The notes under the pieces: model-generated
What the model saw: the letters and a program-made list of their open reading frames with translations, nothing else
The model's database searches: none
Told to the model about the DNA's origin: nothing
Part shown: positions 19,420 through 28,933 of the stretch, one piece after another
How the letters are laid out: each line of letters begins with the position of its first letter
Position numbering within the stretch: the stretch's first letter is position 1
NCBI GenBank assembly: GCA_965240325.2
Contig: OZ251230.1
Location: 124,001 to 188,000, forward strand
Origin: Rebecca billardiae RCC1528
Lineage: Eukaryota; Haptophyta
Length of the DNA: 64,000 bases
Reading direction: 5' to 3'
Program-made: the position numbers and the translations under genes

Positions 19420-21027
19420 TCACAGCTTGATGAGCCCGCACGTGTACAGACTGGCGAGCACGCCGATGATCGCAGCCACCACCATCAGCACGCTGCGCCG
19501 GAAGCTCGCGGCCGCCGAGTCGGCGGTGAGCGAGATGATGTGCTTGCACACCTTGCGCGTGCGCGCCGCGCTCGGGTCGCTCTCCGGCACGCGCGCGAGG
19601 ATCTGCACCGCGAAGTGGTGGAACCACGACTCGATGCCCTGCAGGTCGCCGCACGTCATGATCATCTTGACCGCCAGGCCCTTCCGAATCTGCGCACGCA
19701 GCGGCGGCGCGCAGGCAGCGCGGCGCGCGGAGGGCGGGCCGCGGCTGAGCCACGCGGGCCCGCCGTCGGGCGGGAGCGCGCGAGCGCGCGCGCGCGCCTT
19801 GACGACGCCGCTGAACACGTCGCGGTTGTTGTACACCTTGTCGAGCGTGGCGATGGCCATCACCTGCGGGATGGCGCAGAAGCGGAAGATGTCCGGGTGG
19901 CTCAGCATCTTCATGTACGAGATGCAATCTGGCACGAGCTCGAGCGCGTCGGTGACCAGGTGGTTGAGGCACGCGAGCGAGCGCAGCTCGGTCTGCGAGC
20001 CCGGCTTCGGGTACGCGAACTCGCCCAGAGACTTGGTCTCCGTCGCGTACTGCGCCCACACCTCCTGCGCGCGTGCGGCGCGGCGGCGCCGAGGGCTGGC
20101 CGGCTCAGCCGCGCATGCGCGCCCGGCGCGCGCCGCGCCGCGCGCGCGCATGCGTGCGCGCACGGCGCCGCGTCCGTCGCGCGCGGCGGGCGTGGCGCGT
20201 GCCTTGGGCCAGAACGCGCGTCCGTCGACGTAGTCCTCGAGGTAGTCGCGGATGATGTTCGTCTTCTGCAGGAAGAGGCCCATCGACTTGTCCAGCCCGC
20301 CCTGCTTGTGCGCCGCCGTCACGTTCGCGCTGTCGAGCGCGCCCTTCTCGAACTCGAGCGACTCGTAGCCGCACGCGTGGAAGAGGCGGGTCAGCCCCTC
20401 GCCGACGAGGCCGGCCACGTAGTAGCAGTACCGGTTGTACTCGTCCACCGTCTGCGTCCCCTCGCCGAGGTCCTTTGAGACGAACTCGCCCATCCCCTCG
20501 CCCATCCGCTTGGTCACGTCGGCGATCACCGCCTTGGACATGGGCGTGAGGCGCTGGTACACGCGCGTGCACTTGTCGAAGTGCTGGAGCAGCTCCTTCT
20601 CGTCGCCCTCGCCCACGCCGTCCATCGTCCACGTCTTGTCCTCCAGCGCCACCTTGTAGAAGGTGTTGAGGTGGCCGATCTTGGTCGCGTGGCTCTTGCC
20701 AAACGCCTCCATGTCGTCCTCGATGGTGTCGAGCGCGCGGAGCACGAGGTAGAAGATGAGCACGTCCAGGCAGCACTTCTCGGGCAGCTGCCTGATCACC
20801 GCGGCGAACGAGCGCGACACAGCGCCGAGCTTGTCGTCGCAGAACTTTGTGTCCTCGTCGGGCACGCTCAGCTTCGACGTCAGACCGCCCGACACCTTGT
20901 AGTAGAGTGCGTAGGCCACCTCGTCGAGGTGCAGCAGCTGTGAGGCCTTCGACTCGCCGTGCGTCCGCACCTTCCCATACGCACCCTGCTTCTTCAGCAG
21001 CGCCTCGCGTGCCGGGCTCGACGACAT
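19420..21027 (-). CDS. FDFT1: squalene synthase (farnesyl-diphosphate farnesyltransferase)
   Basis: Joins two farnesyl diphosphates to presqualene diphosphate and reduces it to squalene, the first committed sterol step, on the ER membrane. Exons 21027-20203, 20064-19798 and 19689-19420 give 453 residues, close to the usual 400-470. Diagnostic features are the first Asp-rich motif D100-TIEDD, the second motif D261-YLED within QKTNIIRDYLEDYVDGRAFWPK, and a C-terminal membrane anchor (SVLMVVAAIIGVLASLYTCGLI). Splicing restores FWPKEVWAQY and VVKIRKGLAV, exactly as in the family. Both introns (138 and 108 nt) start with GC rather than GT (AAG|GCACGC, AAG|GCGCGC) and end in CAG. Both are multiples of three without in-frame stops. 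The ATG at 21027 is the first in frame. Confidence 0.97.
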   Translation of the reverse strand: MSSSPAREALLKKQGAYGKVRTHGESKASQLLHLDEVAYALYYKVSGGLTSKLSVPDEDTKFCDDKLGAVSRSFAAVIRQLPEKCCLDVLIFYLVLRALDTIEDDMEAFGKSHATKIGHLNTFYKVALEDKTWTMDGVGEGDEKELLQHFDKCTRVYQRLTPMSKAVIADVTKRMGEGMGEFVSKDLGEGTQTVDEYNRYCYYVAGLVGEGLTRLFHACGYESLEFEKGALDSANVTAAHKQGGLDKSMGLFLQKTNIIRDYLEDYVDGRAFWPKARATPAARDGRGAVRARMRARGAARAGRACAAEPASPRRRRAARAQEVWAQYATETKSLGEFAYPKPGSQTELRSLACLNHLVTDALELVPDCISYMKMLSHPDIFRFCAIPQVMAIATLDKVYNNRDVFSGVVKARARARALPPDGGPAWLSRGPPSARRAACAPPLRAQIRKGLAVKMIMTCGDLQGIESWFHHFAVQILARVPESDPSAARTRKVCKHIISLTADSAAASFRRSVLMVVAAIIGVLASLYTCGLIKL

Positions 21028-21407
21028 CGTGCACGCGTCCAGCGGGCGGCCGATTACGTCGCACAAGATTCACGGCCAGGAATTCAATGGAGGGCGGCTG
21101 CCCAACGGGATCCACCAGAGTGGGTGGCTTTTTGCATCGGACTGGTCCTGAGCAGCCACCCGGACTTGAGACTAGGCGGCAACCCAGGACCGCTTTTAAA
21201 ATACTGCGCACACAGCCACAGTCACAGAGTCACACAGTCACAAACAGATCTGTATGGTCGATGGTCCTTTGCTGTGACTGTGTTCTAACCAGCATTATCC
21301 AACTCGGCCGGCACCTGGTGAGCAGCTGCGGCACCTGCTGACGACGCGTGTGGCGATGCTGACTCTGGCCAGACTCGGGGACAAAACGGGAGCGGGGAGA
21401 GGCCCCC

Positions 21408-21467
21408 CGTTCTGAACGTTCTCCAAACGCGTTTGGGGCCTCGCCGTTCCGAACGGTTTGCTGAACG
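21408..21467 (+). repeat. fold-back type dispersed repeat, copy 1
   Basis: About 60 bp containing the dyads CGTTCTGAACG, AAACGCGTTT and CCGTTCCGAACGG. It recurs at 22,165-22,228 in the same orientation. Confidence 0.85.
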
Positions 21468-22164
21468 GCTGAGTCCGGATCGCACATGAGTGGTCGGTTG
21501 CCATCCGGACTGCTAGCTGTATAGACGCGCGACTGGCAGGCTTCGCGGCGGGCTGTGCGCCGGCTGGCGCGCCTGTAGACGACGACGCGAGCGCTGACGG
21601 CCAGTCGTGGCGAGGAGGCCCTCCGAGGCCGACGAAATGGCTATGCTAGTGGCAATCTGAGCTCAGCAGACAGCAGCGTGCTCGTCAGCAGCGCCGAGCC
21701 CGCGCCCGGCCCAGTGCATACGCCCACCCGTAGCGGCGAGGGGCTGCGGGCGGCGGCCGGAGCTGAGCCACGTGGCACGTTAGGCAGTCATAATACTATT
21801 GTCATTAAGTTAATAGCTAACGCGCGCGATACAACCCGAACCGCCGCGGACTGGGCGGCGCCGCCGCCCGATCCGCCAGTGACCACGTCCGCACTGACCG
21901 CGGACCGTGGTCCTGCGAGTGGCACGGCTGCACCGTTAGACTAAGACTGACAGAGTACTACTGTTGCCGCTGTTCAAGAGACTCGGCCCGTACCGGGAAC
22001 CGTGTCTAGTGACAATCTGAGCGTACAACTCGGACAATGGACGTACGAATGACTTACTCTCCGGCCTGGCCGCCGCTGGCGGCGCCGGCCAGCCAGCCCG
22101 GGCTGCACCGGCCGGCGGCCTGCGGCCGCCCGCCAGCAGAGCAGTGGCGGCCGATGGAGGCCTG

Positions 22165-22228
22165 CCGTTCTGAACGTTCTCAAACGCGTTTGATTGAGGC
22201 CTCGCCGTTCCGAACGGTTTGCCAAACG
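22165..22228 (+). repeat. fold-back type dispersed repeat, copy 2
   Basis: Same block as 21,408-21,467 with a few changes; the three nested dyads are retained. Confidence 0.85.
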
Positions 22229-22827
22229 CTCCCAGTCTGACTCTGGCCAGTCGCATGCAGCATATGCCATATCGGGCATATGGCGGACCGCGTACGTGAT
22301 CCGCCTGACTGACGGCTCCGCCGCACTCGGCCCGCGCGGCGCACTCCTCGTAGTAGTATAGTCCCATACTTGGAATGGCCTGACGCGTCACAGTATTGTA
22401 AGTCTTCTAAGTCGCGCGTACTGACTACGAGTACGAAGACTCAAAAGTCTGTTCTGAGCTGCGCGCGGCCGCGCGGCCAGCCGTCACTCCTTGCCGTGGA
22501 CGCATGTCGATGGCCGTGGACGCGGTCGCAGCGTTGCGTCGTCCCGCCCGCGCGCGGCGATACCGCCGGTCGCTGCTGCGGCTGCAGCACGCGCAACAAC
22601 TGCCGCGAGGCGGTGGCATAGCCGAGCAAACCCTGACCGCGCGCCCGGAGCAGCCCATGCTCGTCTCGCGCGGCCCGCATGGCACCGAGCACGTTGCGGC
22701 CAGGCGCAGGTCCGCGTGTGGATGCGAAGCGACGCACACAGCATCTCACGCGACGCCCCGCGCTCGGCCACGTCCTGTGAGCCCGGCCGACGCGCGCCCC
22801 TACCGGACGGCGCTCTCCCTCTCCGTC

Positions 22828-23223
22828 TCAGTTCTTTTCTTTCCTCGGCTTCAGCTTGATCATCGCAAACAGGTGCGAGACCGAGCCGAGCACGAGGATG
22901 ACGAACAGCGGGAACCGGTCCGCCTTCTCGGGCACGCCATATGCCTTGTACGTCTGCATGGCGAAGACCGCGGCGAAGAGGGCGGCGAGCAGGAGGTCGA
23001 GGTGCACGCCCGCCGCGACGCACTTCCGGTCAGAGGAGAAGGAGGCGAGGAACGAGCAGAAGAAGACGAGCGCGCCGCCGCCGACGCCGCCGTACAGCGA
23101 GTGCATGGCGCCCGTTGTCAGCGCGCCCCAGCATCCGCCGATGATGAGGAATAGACCGTACGTCGCGATCAGCCCCGACACATCGAGGCTTTCGAACAGC
23201 CCGGCGTGCGCCTCGCGCGCCAT
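22828..23223 (-). CDS. small four-TM protein, TMEM14-like
   Basis: A 131-residue protein from the ATG at 23223 (MAREAHAGLFESLDVSG). Four hydrophobic segments: LIATYGLFLIIGGCWGALTT, GGVGGGALVFFCSFLASF, LDLLLAALFAAVFAMQTY and RFPLFVILVLGSVSHLFAM. The small-residue pattern GG.WGALTTGAMHSLYGGVGGGAL resembles the TMEM14/UPF0136 family, whose members sit in mitochondrial or plastid envelopes (for example FAX fatty-acid export proteins). The C-terminus is basic (KLKPRKEKN), which could also act as an ER retrieval signal. Length fits the family. The gene itself is well supported; the family name is a moderate-confidence pattern match. Confidence 0.6.
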   Translation of the reverse strand: MAREAHAGLFESLDVSGLIATYGLFLIIGGCWGALTTGAMHSLYGGVGGGALVFFCSFLASFSSDRKCVAAGVHLDLLLAALFAAVFAMQTYKAYGVPEKADRFPLFVILVLGSVSHLFAMIKLKPRKEKN

Positions 23224-24503
23224 CCCTGCGCCCAGCCCGCACAGTGGCGAAGCGCTGGCTCCCCCTCGGCGGTTCTGATCAAGACCGGTGCAAAACGCGG
23301 ACGAAACTCGATCCGATCCGGGCCCAACGCCGCAACACGTCCGTCCTGAAGAACTCTTCTGATCGGAAACGGCGGCAAGCAAACGATCGGTCGGGAACAC
23401 GCACGTCGGGCGCAACGCATCTGAGGTCAACGCGACGCGGGCGCGAGCGAGCGCGCGCACGAGTGATCTGGCCGACGCCCGACCACCCACGTGTGCCCCA
23501 CCACCCGTGGCAACCGTACAACTACTAGCGGCGTCTGCCGATCTGACTCCCGATCGATGCAGCGCGCCGCTCCGGCTCTCGGCAGCGGGTTGACCGTGCA
23601 CCGGATGACTCCGGGCACTTCCTGGAGTGCACCGCGATCGCCGCTGGGAGGACGGCTGGCGGTCAGTCCATTGCCTGCGATTGATGTGATCATCTCATTC
23701 GTGCCCAAGCTCGGCACGGAAGCTGCCGCCATGGTTCTTGGCGGGGCTGCGCAAATCTGCGTGCTGCCTGCACTGCTGGCCTTTACTAAAAATTATAATA
23801 AATTAGTCGGACCGAATCATGTTGTTGCACCCAGTCTCGCAGGGCACACGGGGACGACTACATCACCGCCGGATCACCCGCTAGGGCCCAGCGGCTGAGA
23901 CGGCCGTCTGACATCCGGACCTGCACCCTCGCCCTCGCTCGGGGCACAGCAGGTCCATGCGAGCCGCGCAGCGCAGGTGGATCGCGCTCCAGCAGCTCAA
24001 GGCCGCGCTCAAGCCATTCGATCGCGGTTCAGGCTATGCTCTGCCACCAGCACCGACTTCGTGTCGACGATCGGGCTTTGCCGACGACGAATCAGGAGAC
24101 CTGCGCCGTCCTACCTGTGTCGTTAAATCATTCATCTATACAGTAGAATGAGTCTCACCGGGCCAGGGCGACCCCATCCACTATCTGCACCACGGCATCA
24201 ACTCAGTGAACTCGAACACGGCCTCGGACCGTCGACGCGTGCAACTGCATGATGACCAAGGCCGGCGACGACTACTGCAAATAGGCTACAGCAGCAGAGT
24301 CCTCAGACTGACTGGGCACCTTAGCTACTGCCCGTCCGTGTGATCGTCAGCATCGGCGACGACTACCAGTCACCCGCGGCCAACGCGCTCACATCCCCCG
24401 TCTCCAATCAGTACTTCGACAGACGAATCACTAGGAGAGCCGCGCCCTCGTGCCTGTGATGTCTTCATCAATAATAAAGCATATATATATAGAATATAAG
24501 CGC

Positions 24504-24548
<45 letters not shown>

Positions 24549-24747
24549 TGACTGTCTGACTGACGGCAGCTCGGCCGCGGGGCCGGCTGGCCCAGCGGCG
24601 CCTGGCCGCGCGCGGATCGCCATCCTGCGCGGACTCTGGCTGATGCATGGTCCACCGCGGCTGCTGTGCCATCAGGCCAACGACGGCTGACATGGTGCCC
24701 GCGTCGTACGACTGGCGGCCGATTCGCGGATCATCATTAATTATGAC
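23224..24747. other. 1.5-kb intergenic region
   Basis: No gene seen. It contains a moderately A+T-rich patch near 23,785-23,815 and a TATATATA plus (GA)n microsatellite near 24,480-24,545. Short open frames have no coding character. Confidence 0.6.
24508..24545. repeat. (GA)n microsatellite
   Basis: About 19 uninterrupted GA dinucleotides following a TATATATA tract, in intergenic DNA. Confidence 0.95.
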
Positions 24748-27261
24748 TCATAATATGAGCGGCGGACGACGATATAAGTCGTCTGGCGGTGGCATATCAT
24801 CATCATGCTCATCGCCGGCCCACCACCCGTCACCGGCCTCGTCAGTCTCGAGCTCGTCGTTTGACTCATCTGAGGTGTTGAGCAGCGTGGGCACCAGATG
24901 CTGCGTCCCAAGCAGCTGCGCTCGGCTGTAGTGGCCGTGCCGCGGCGGCCGCCGGTGCTGCGGCAGCGCGGGCGACCACGGCTCGCACGCTTGCTGCTGC
25001 ATCCTTTGGGCGCGGAGCGCGCAGCCGGTTGACAGACTCGCCAGGTCGGTGAAGACCATCTGCGCGACCAGCCGGTGGGAATCCGAAGCGTTGGGTGCCG
25101 CCAGCGCGCCCTGTGCCAGCAGGCTCAGCTGCGCTGTCGTCGGGGCTGGGGCTGCCGCCAGCAGCTCGGGCCCTTGGCCCCTCGTGCCTGCCACGCCGTC
25201 GCCTGCGGCCTCGCGCCCCGCGGTCTGCAGCGCGTGCTGCTGCTCCCCGAGGAAGGCGGCGAGGCGCTGTTGCGCGGGGCCGAGGCGCTGCCACGCGCGC
25301 TCTGCGCTCCACTCGGCCTTCCGCGCGGCGGCGGCGCGCGCGGGGATGGCGTGCGCGTGGATGGCCGCGAGCAGCCGCAGCCCGACGCTGTGCGGAGAGA
25401 AGGCACGCGCACCGCGCAGGCCGGCGCGCCCCAGCGCGCCGCGCGCAGCCGCGGACGCCGCGAGCTCGCGCAGCAGCGCGGCCACGCCGGCTGGCGTGCG
25501 CGCGCACGGCACGCGCGCGCGCCCGCCCGGCGCGCCCGGCGGCAGCCTGTACCCGTGCGCGCCCGCCACGTCGACGTAGCTGCTGTACGGGTAGAAGAGC
25601 GCGGGCACGCCGTGCGTCCACCACCACAGCAGCCGCGTGGGCGGGCGGTGGGCGGCGCTCGCGTTGCGCTGCAGCCGCGGCGGCCAGAGCAGCGCCACGT
25701 CCACCGCCTCCACCCAGGCCACGTCGTGGAACCGCCTCTGGGACGAGAAGTTGAACAGCGCCGGCATGTCGAGCAGCCGGCCTGGCGCGTCGGCGACGCC
25801 GCTCCGTGCCGCGGTGGCGGCGGCTCGTCGGGGCGACGTTGTTGCGGCCACGCGTTCGGTCGCGTCGTCGAGCTCGGGGGACTCGGCGACGGCAGCCTCG
25901 CCGAGTGCGGGGAGCGGCAGCAGCAGCCGAAGCGTTGCGTCGCCTTCGGGCGAGCTCGTCGACGCCGCCGCCGCGTGCGCGCCGCTCGGCGCGGCGGGTG
26001 CGCGCCAGTAGCGCGCGGTCGCGCGCGCATCGGCAGCGGAGGCGGTGGCGGTTGCAGCAGCTCCACGCGGCGCGTCGTCGGCGGGTGCGTCGGCCGCCGC
26101 GCCCTCGGCAGACCCGCTCGCGGCCGCGCTGGCCCCGGCATCCTCCGGCATCGCACGCCAGTTGTCTGGCTGCAGCAGCTCGCCCGAGCACAGGTACCGC
26201 TCGAACTGCGTGCTGCCGCCGCCCGCCCCGTTCTCAAAGACGAGCAGAAGCGCCGCGCCCGCGCTGCACGTGGCTGCGGCGAGGGCGCGCAGCTCAGAGC
26301 GCTCGGGCAGGTTGTGCTGCCCACCCACGAGCACGCCCACCACGCGCACGCGCCGCCGCGCCGCCTCCGCTGGCTCGCGCACGCGCCAGCGCCCCACGTT
26401 GGTGTGCTGGTGCGGGACGACGACGACGCTGTGCGCCGTCTGCTGCGCGCGCGCCGCGGCGGACGCGCGTGTGCTGTTGCTCGGGCTGGGCGCTGCCGCC
26501 TTGTTTCCGGCGTGCAGCGCGCGAGACAGCATGCGCGCGGTGTGCGCGCTCTGCACGACCAGCAGCGCACCGGGCAGCACCTGCTGGAACTCCAGCCGCC
26601 CGGCCTTCGCGATCCTGCGGATCTCGGCCACGTCGTCCATCAGGTCGTACACGAGGACCACGCACGCGCGCTCGAGCGCACGCAGGGCCTTGGTGACGAG
26701 CGCGCTGCGCTTGATGAAGAGCACGGCCGCGGGGGGGCGGGGGCCGTATGCGACGCTGCGGAGCCACGCCGTCTGGCGCAGGTCGCGTGCCGCGTTGCTC
26801 TCGCCCGGTCTGCGCGTGAGGTCGACCAGCTGCACGTCCGTGCGGCACCCAAGCGCCGCGCCCATCGCCTCCGCGTGCTGCACCATCGCCGCGAGCAGCA
26901 TGCGGCCGCGGAGCGCCTCCGAGCTCCTCCCGGTGACGAGGACGATGTCGACGCACAGCGGCGTCATCGCGCGCTCGGCTCCGCGCTCGATACCCCCGAT
27001 CGCGAACGCCACGGCGGCGGGCGCGCCGCTTGCGCCGACCGAGCGGATGCGTGCGCCGCCACCGTACGCGAGGGCGAGCAGGACGAGCTGCAGAGCGCCG
27101 AGCGCGAGGAGCGCGCCGAGCGCGCGCACTGCGCCGCGCGAGACACAGCGGCGATGTACGCTCATCACGCCCCAGGCTGCCCACCGCCGCGCGTGCCGCG
27201 GCAAGTAGCGCACCAGCCGTGCGCCCAGCGTCGGCGCCTCGTGGCGGAATCTGTACTGCAT
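24748..27261 (-). CDS. type II membrane protein, putative glycosyltransferase
   Basis: An 837-residue intronless protein from the ATG at 27261. A basic N-terminus is followed by one membrane anchor (ALGALLALGALQLVLLALAYG, residues about 47-67) and a long lumenal domain, the layout of a Golgi type II enzyme. The first part has alternating hydrophobic strands (CVDIVLVTGR, AAVLFIKRSALVT, CVVLVYDLMDDVAEIRRI, ALLVVQSAHTARML, RVVGVLVGGQHN) like the Rossmann half of a GT-B fold. The later part has RLLWWWTHGVPALFYPY and SSYVDVAGAHGY, resembling the nucleotide-sugar-binding region of GT-B enzymes. Long Ala/Pro/Ser inserts separate these. Several NxS/T sites support a lumenal location. No family is firmly recognised. 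It shares a 70-bp divergent promoter with the sulfotransferase at 27,332. Confidence 0.65.
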   Translation of the reverse strand: MQYRFRHEAPTLGARLVRYLPRHARRWAAWGVMSVHRRCVSRGAVRALGALLALGALQLVLLALAYGGGARIRSVGASGAPAAVAFAIGGIERGAERAMTPLCVDIVLVTGRSSEALRGRMLLAAMVQHAEAMGAALGCRTDVQLVDLTRRPGESNAARDLRQTAWLRSVAYGPRPPAAVLFIKRSALVTKALRALERACVVLVYDLMDDVAEIRRIAKAGRLEFQQVLPGALLVVQSAHTARMLSRALHAGNKAAAPSPSNSTRASAAARAQQTAHSVVVVPHQHTNVGRWRVREPAEAARRRVRVVGVLVGGQHNLPERSELRALAAATCSAGAALLLVFENGAGGGSTQFERYLCSGELLQPDNWRAMPEDAGASAAASGSAEGAAADAPADDAPRGAAATATASAADARATARYWRAPAAPSGAHAAAASTSSPEGDATLRLLLPLPALGEAAVAESPELDDATERVAATTSPRRAAATAARSGVADAPGRLLDMPALFNFSSQRRFHDVAWVEAVDVALLWPPRLQRNASAAHRPPTRLLWWWTHGVPALFYPYSSYVDVAGAHGYRLPPGAPGGRARVPCARTPAGVAALLRELAASAAARGALGRAGLRGARAFSPHSVGLRLLAAIHAHAIPARAAAARKAEWSAERAWQRLGPAQQRLAAFLGEQQHALQTAGREAAGDGVAGTRGQGPELLAAAPAPTTAQLSLLAQGALAAPNASDSHRLVAQMVFTDLASLSTGCALRAQRMQQQACEPWSPALPQHRRPPRHGHYSRAQLLGTQHLVPTLLNTSDESNDELETDEAGDGWWAGDEHDDDMPPPDDLYRRPPLIL

Positions 27262-27331
27262 GGCAGCTTACGGTATCAAGATTCGTTGCGTAGCTAGTAT
27301 TTGAGCGGTAATACAGAAGCTCCGCCGCACG
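27262..27331. promoter_or_regulatory. 70-bp divergent intergenic promoter
   Basis: Only 70 bp separate the two divergent ATGs of the putative glycosyltransferase (-) and the sulfotransferase (+). Local G+C is lower than around it. Any core promoter and both 5'UTRs must fit here or overlap the genes. Confidence 0.65.
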
Positions 27332-28582
27332 ATGGTGGCGCGCGGCCTGTCCGCGTGCTGCTCGTTTCTGGCGGGGATGGCGTGCTCGGCGGAGGCGCGG
27401 GCGCCGCGCGCGAGCGGCAACGCGTCGGCGCCCGGCGGCAGCGCGCCACTGCTCCCCGCCACGGTGCACATCGGCCCGATGAAGACGGGCTCGACCGCCC
27501 TCCAGTTTGCGCTGCGCAACGGCAGCCGGCTGCGGCAGCTCGCCGAGGCAGAGGACGGCCTCGACGCCGCGAGGCTGCCCGTTGGGTTGTTCGGCGGACA
27601 TTACCCGCTCGGTGGCGTGCTGCTGCATGGGCACAGCGAGCAGACCCTCGCCGGGCCGCGCGCGCCGGCCGCGTGGCGCGAGTTTGTGCGCGCCGTCGAG
27701 TTGGCGACCTCCCTTGGGCGCGCGCTGCTCCTCTCGTCCGAGAGCTTCTGCGACGCGCACGCACAGCCGCGGCCGCTGCTGGCCGCGCTCGCGCCGGCGT
27801 TCGACGTGCGCGTGGTCGTCGTGTACCGCCGCGTTTTCGACTGGCTCGTGTCCATGCACCAGCAGCTGTACCGCACCGACGGCTGGACCACCACCGTGCC
27901 TCGCAACGTGGTGGCCCGCGCCGCGCGCCACCACCGCACGCTCGGCAGCTGGCTGCACGCCAGGGGCGCGGGGGGCGCGCGGGCGGATTTCAAGCGGGCG
28001 TGGGCGGGCACCGGGTACGACGTGTGGAGCCGCGCCGGCGCGCGCGTCACCGTGCTCAACGTGCACCAGGGCGCCGAGGCGCCGCTGCTGCAGCAGTTTG
28101 TGTGCGGCCCAATGCGCGCGCCGGTCGCGTGCGCGTGGCTGCGCGCGAGCGCTGAGGGCCGCGCGCTCGCGCGCCGGCGCGAGAACCCCGGTGAGTCCGC
28201 GGAGCGCAGATACGTGGCGGACATCGGGTTCGCCGCCGTGCGGGCGGGCGAGGTGCCCTCCGCCGCGCTCGAGCGCAACGTCACCGACACGAGGCGGTTC
28301 GTCGACCGGCTGCTCGACGCGCGGCGCGCGGGCGTGGCGGCTGGAGCCGGTCTGCCGCTCGCGTGCGCGTCCGAGGCCGAGCTCGAGTGGGTGTGGCAGC
28401 TGAGCGTGCGCGAGGAGGCGCGGCTCGTGCCCGAGTGGCACGACGCCGCCCGGCTGCGCAGCGCGTACGAGGCGGCGCTCAACTCGACGGCCTTCTGCTG
28501 GGCGGACACGGCCTTGGCGCTGCAAGAGGGCGGCGCGTGGCTCGCCGTCCTCCGCGCCCTCGGCGCACCGCCGGAACAATAA
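27332..28582 (+). CDS. Golgi-type carbohydrate sulfotransferase (putative)
   Basis: A 416-residue intronless protein. HIGPMKTGSTALQ (residues 47-59) is the 5'-phosphosulfate loop of PAPS-dependent sulfotransferases, including the lysine (K51) that contacts the sulfate donor. LLLSSESF follows. VVVVYRRVFDWLVSMHQQLY (161-180) matches the 3'-phosphate-binding element (R166/R167 and S174). The N-terminus (LSACCSFLAGMACSAEA) could be a short signal or anchor. Several NxS/T sequons fit a lumenal enzyme. The acceptor is unknown; polysaccharide or glycoprotein glycans are likely given the neighbours. It is divergent with the glycosyltransferase-like gene and convergent with the GT77-like gene. Confidence 0.8.
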   Translation: MVARGLSACCSFLAGMACSAEARAPRASGNASAPGGSAPLLPATVHIGPMKTGSTALQFALRNGSRLRQLAEAEDGLDAARLPVGLFGGHYPLGGVLLHGHSEQTLAGPRAPAAWREFVRAVELATSLGRALLLSSESFCDAHAQPRPLLAALAPAFDVRVVVVYRRVFDWLVSMHQQLYRTDGWTTTVPRNVVARAARHHRTLGSWLHARGAGGARADFKRAWAGTGYDVWSRAGARVTVLNVHQGAEAPLLQQFVCGPMRAPVACAWLRASAEGRALARRRENPGESAERRYVADIGFAAVRAGEVPSAALERNVTDTRRFVDRLLDARRAGVAAGAGLPLACASEAELEWVWQLSVREEARLVPEWHDAARLRSAYEAALNSTAFCWADTALALQEGGAWLAVLRALGAPPEQ

Positions 28583-28933
28583 TAATAATGTACGCGCGAC
28601 CTGCTGATATGCATGCATCATGACGACGATGCGCGCGTGCTATATCTGATGCTGGGCATATGACATCTGATACGCGTGCTCGCATTCAACGCCCGCCAGA
28701 CGAGGTGAACTTATTAGAGCATCAGCAGCGGCGCGGGCTCGAAGCAGTTCAACTCGCCTGTCGCCCAATTTAACACACGCGGCGCTGGCGCGCACGGTCA
28801 CCCGCGGCGCGGTCCGAAGCGGCCAGTCGGCGATTGCATAGGTCGTATTAGCTATATAGCCTATATATATAGAACTACATCGCAATAATAACGACAGCGC
28901 AACTTACGCGGCGGCCGATAGAGCGCCAGGCCG
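28583..28933. other. 350-bp convergent 3' region
   Basis: Between the 3' ends of the sulfotransferase and the GT77-like gene. It contains A+T-rich patches (CTATATAGCCTATATATATAG near 28,850), plausibly terminator or polyadenylation sequence. No gene. Confidence 0.6.

Larger units (their letters stand above)
21028..22827. other. 1.8-kb intergenic region with fold-back repeats
   Basis: Upstream of squalene synthase. It holds TTTTAAAATA near 21,195, a GTGGGTGGCT/AGCCACCC dyad near 21,120-21,165, and two copies of a 60-bp block at 21,408 and 22,165. No convincing gene; the few open frames overlap the repeats. Confidence 0.6.
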
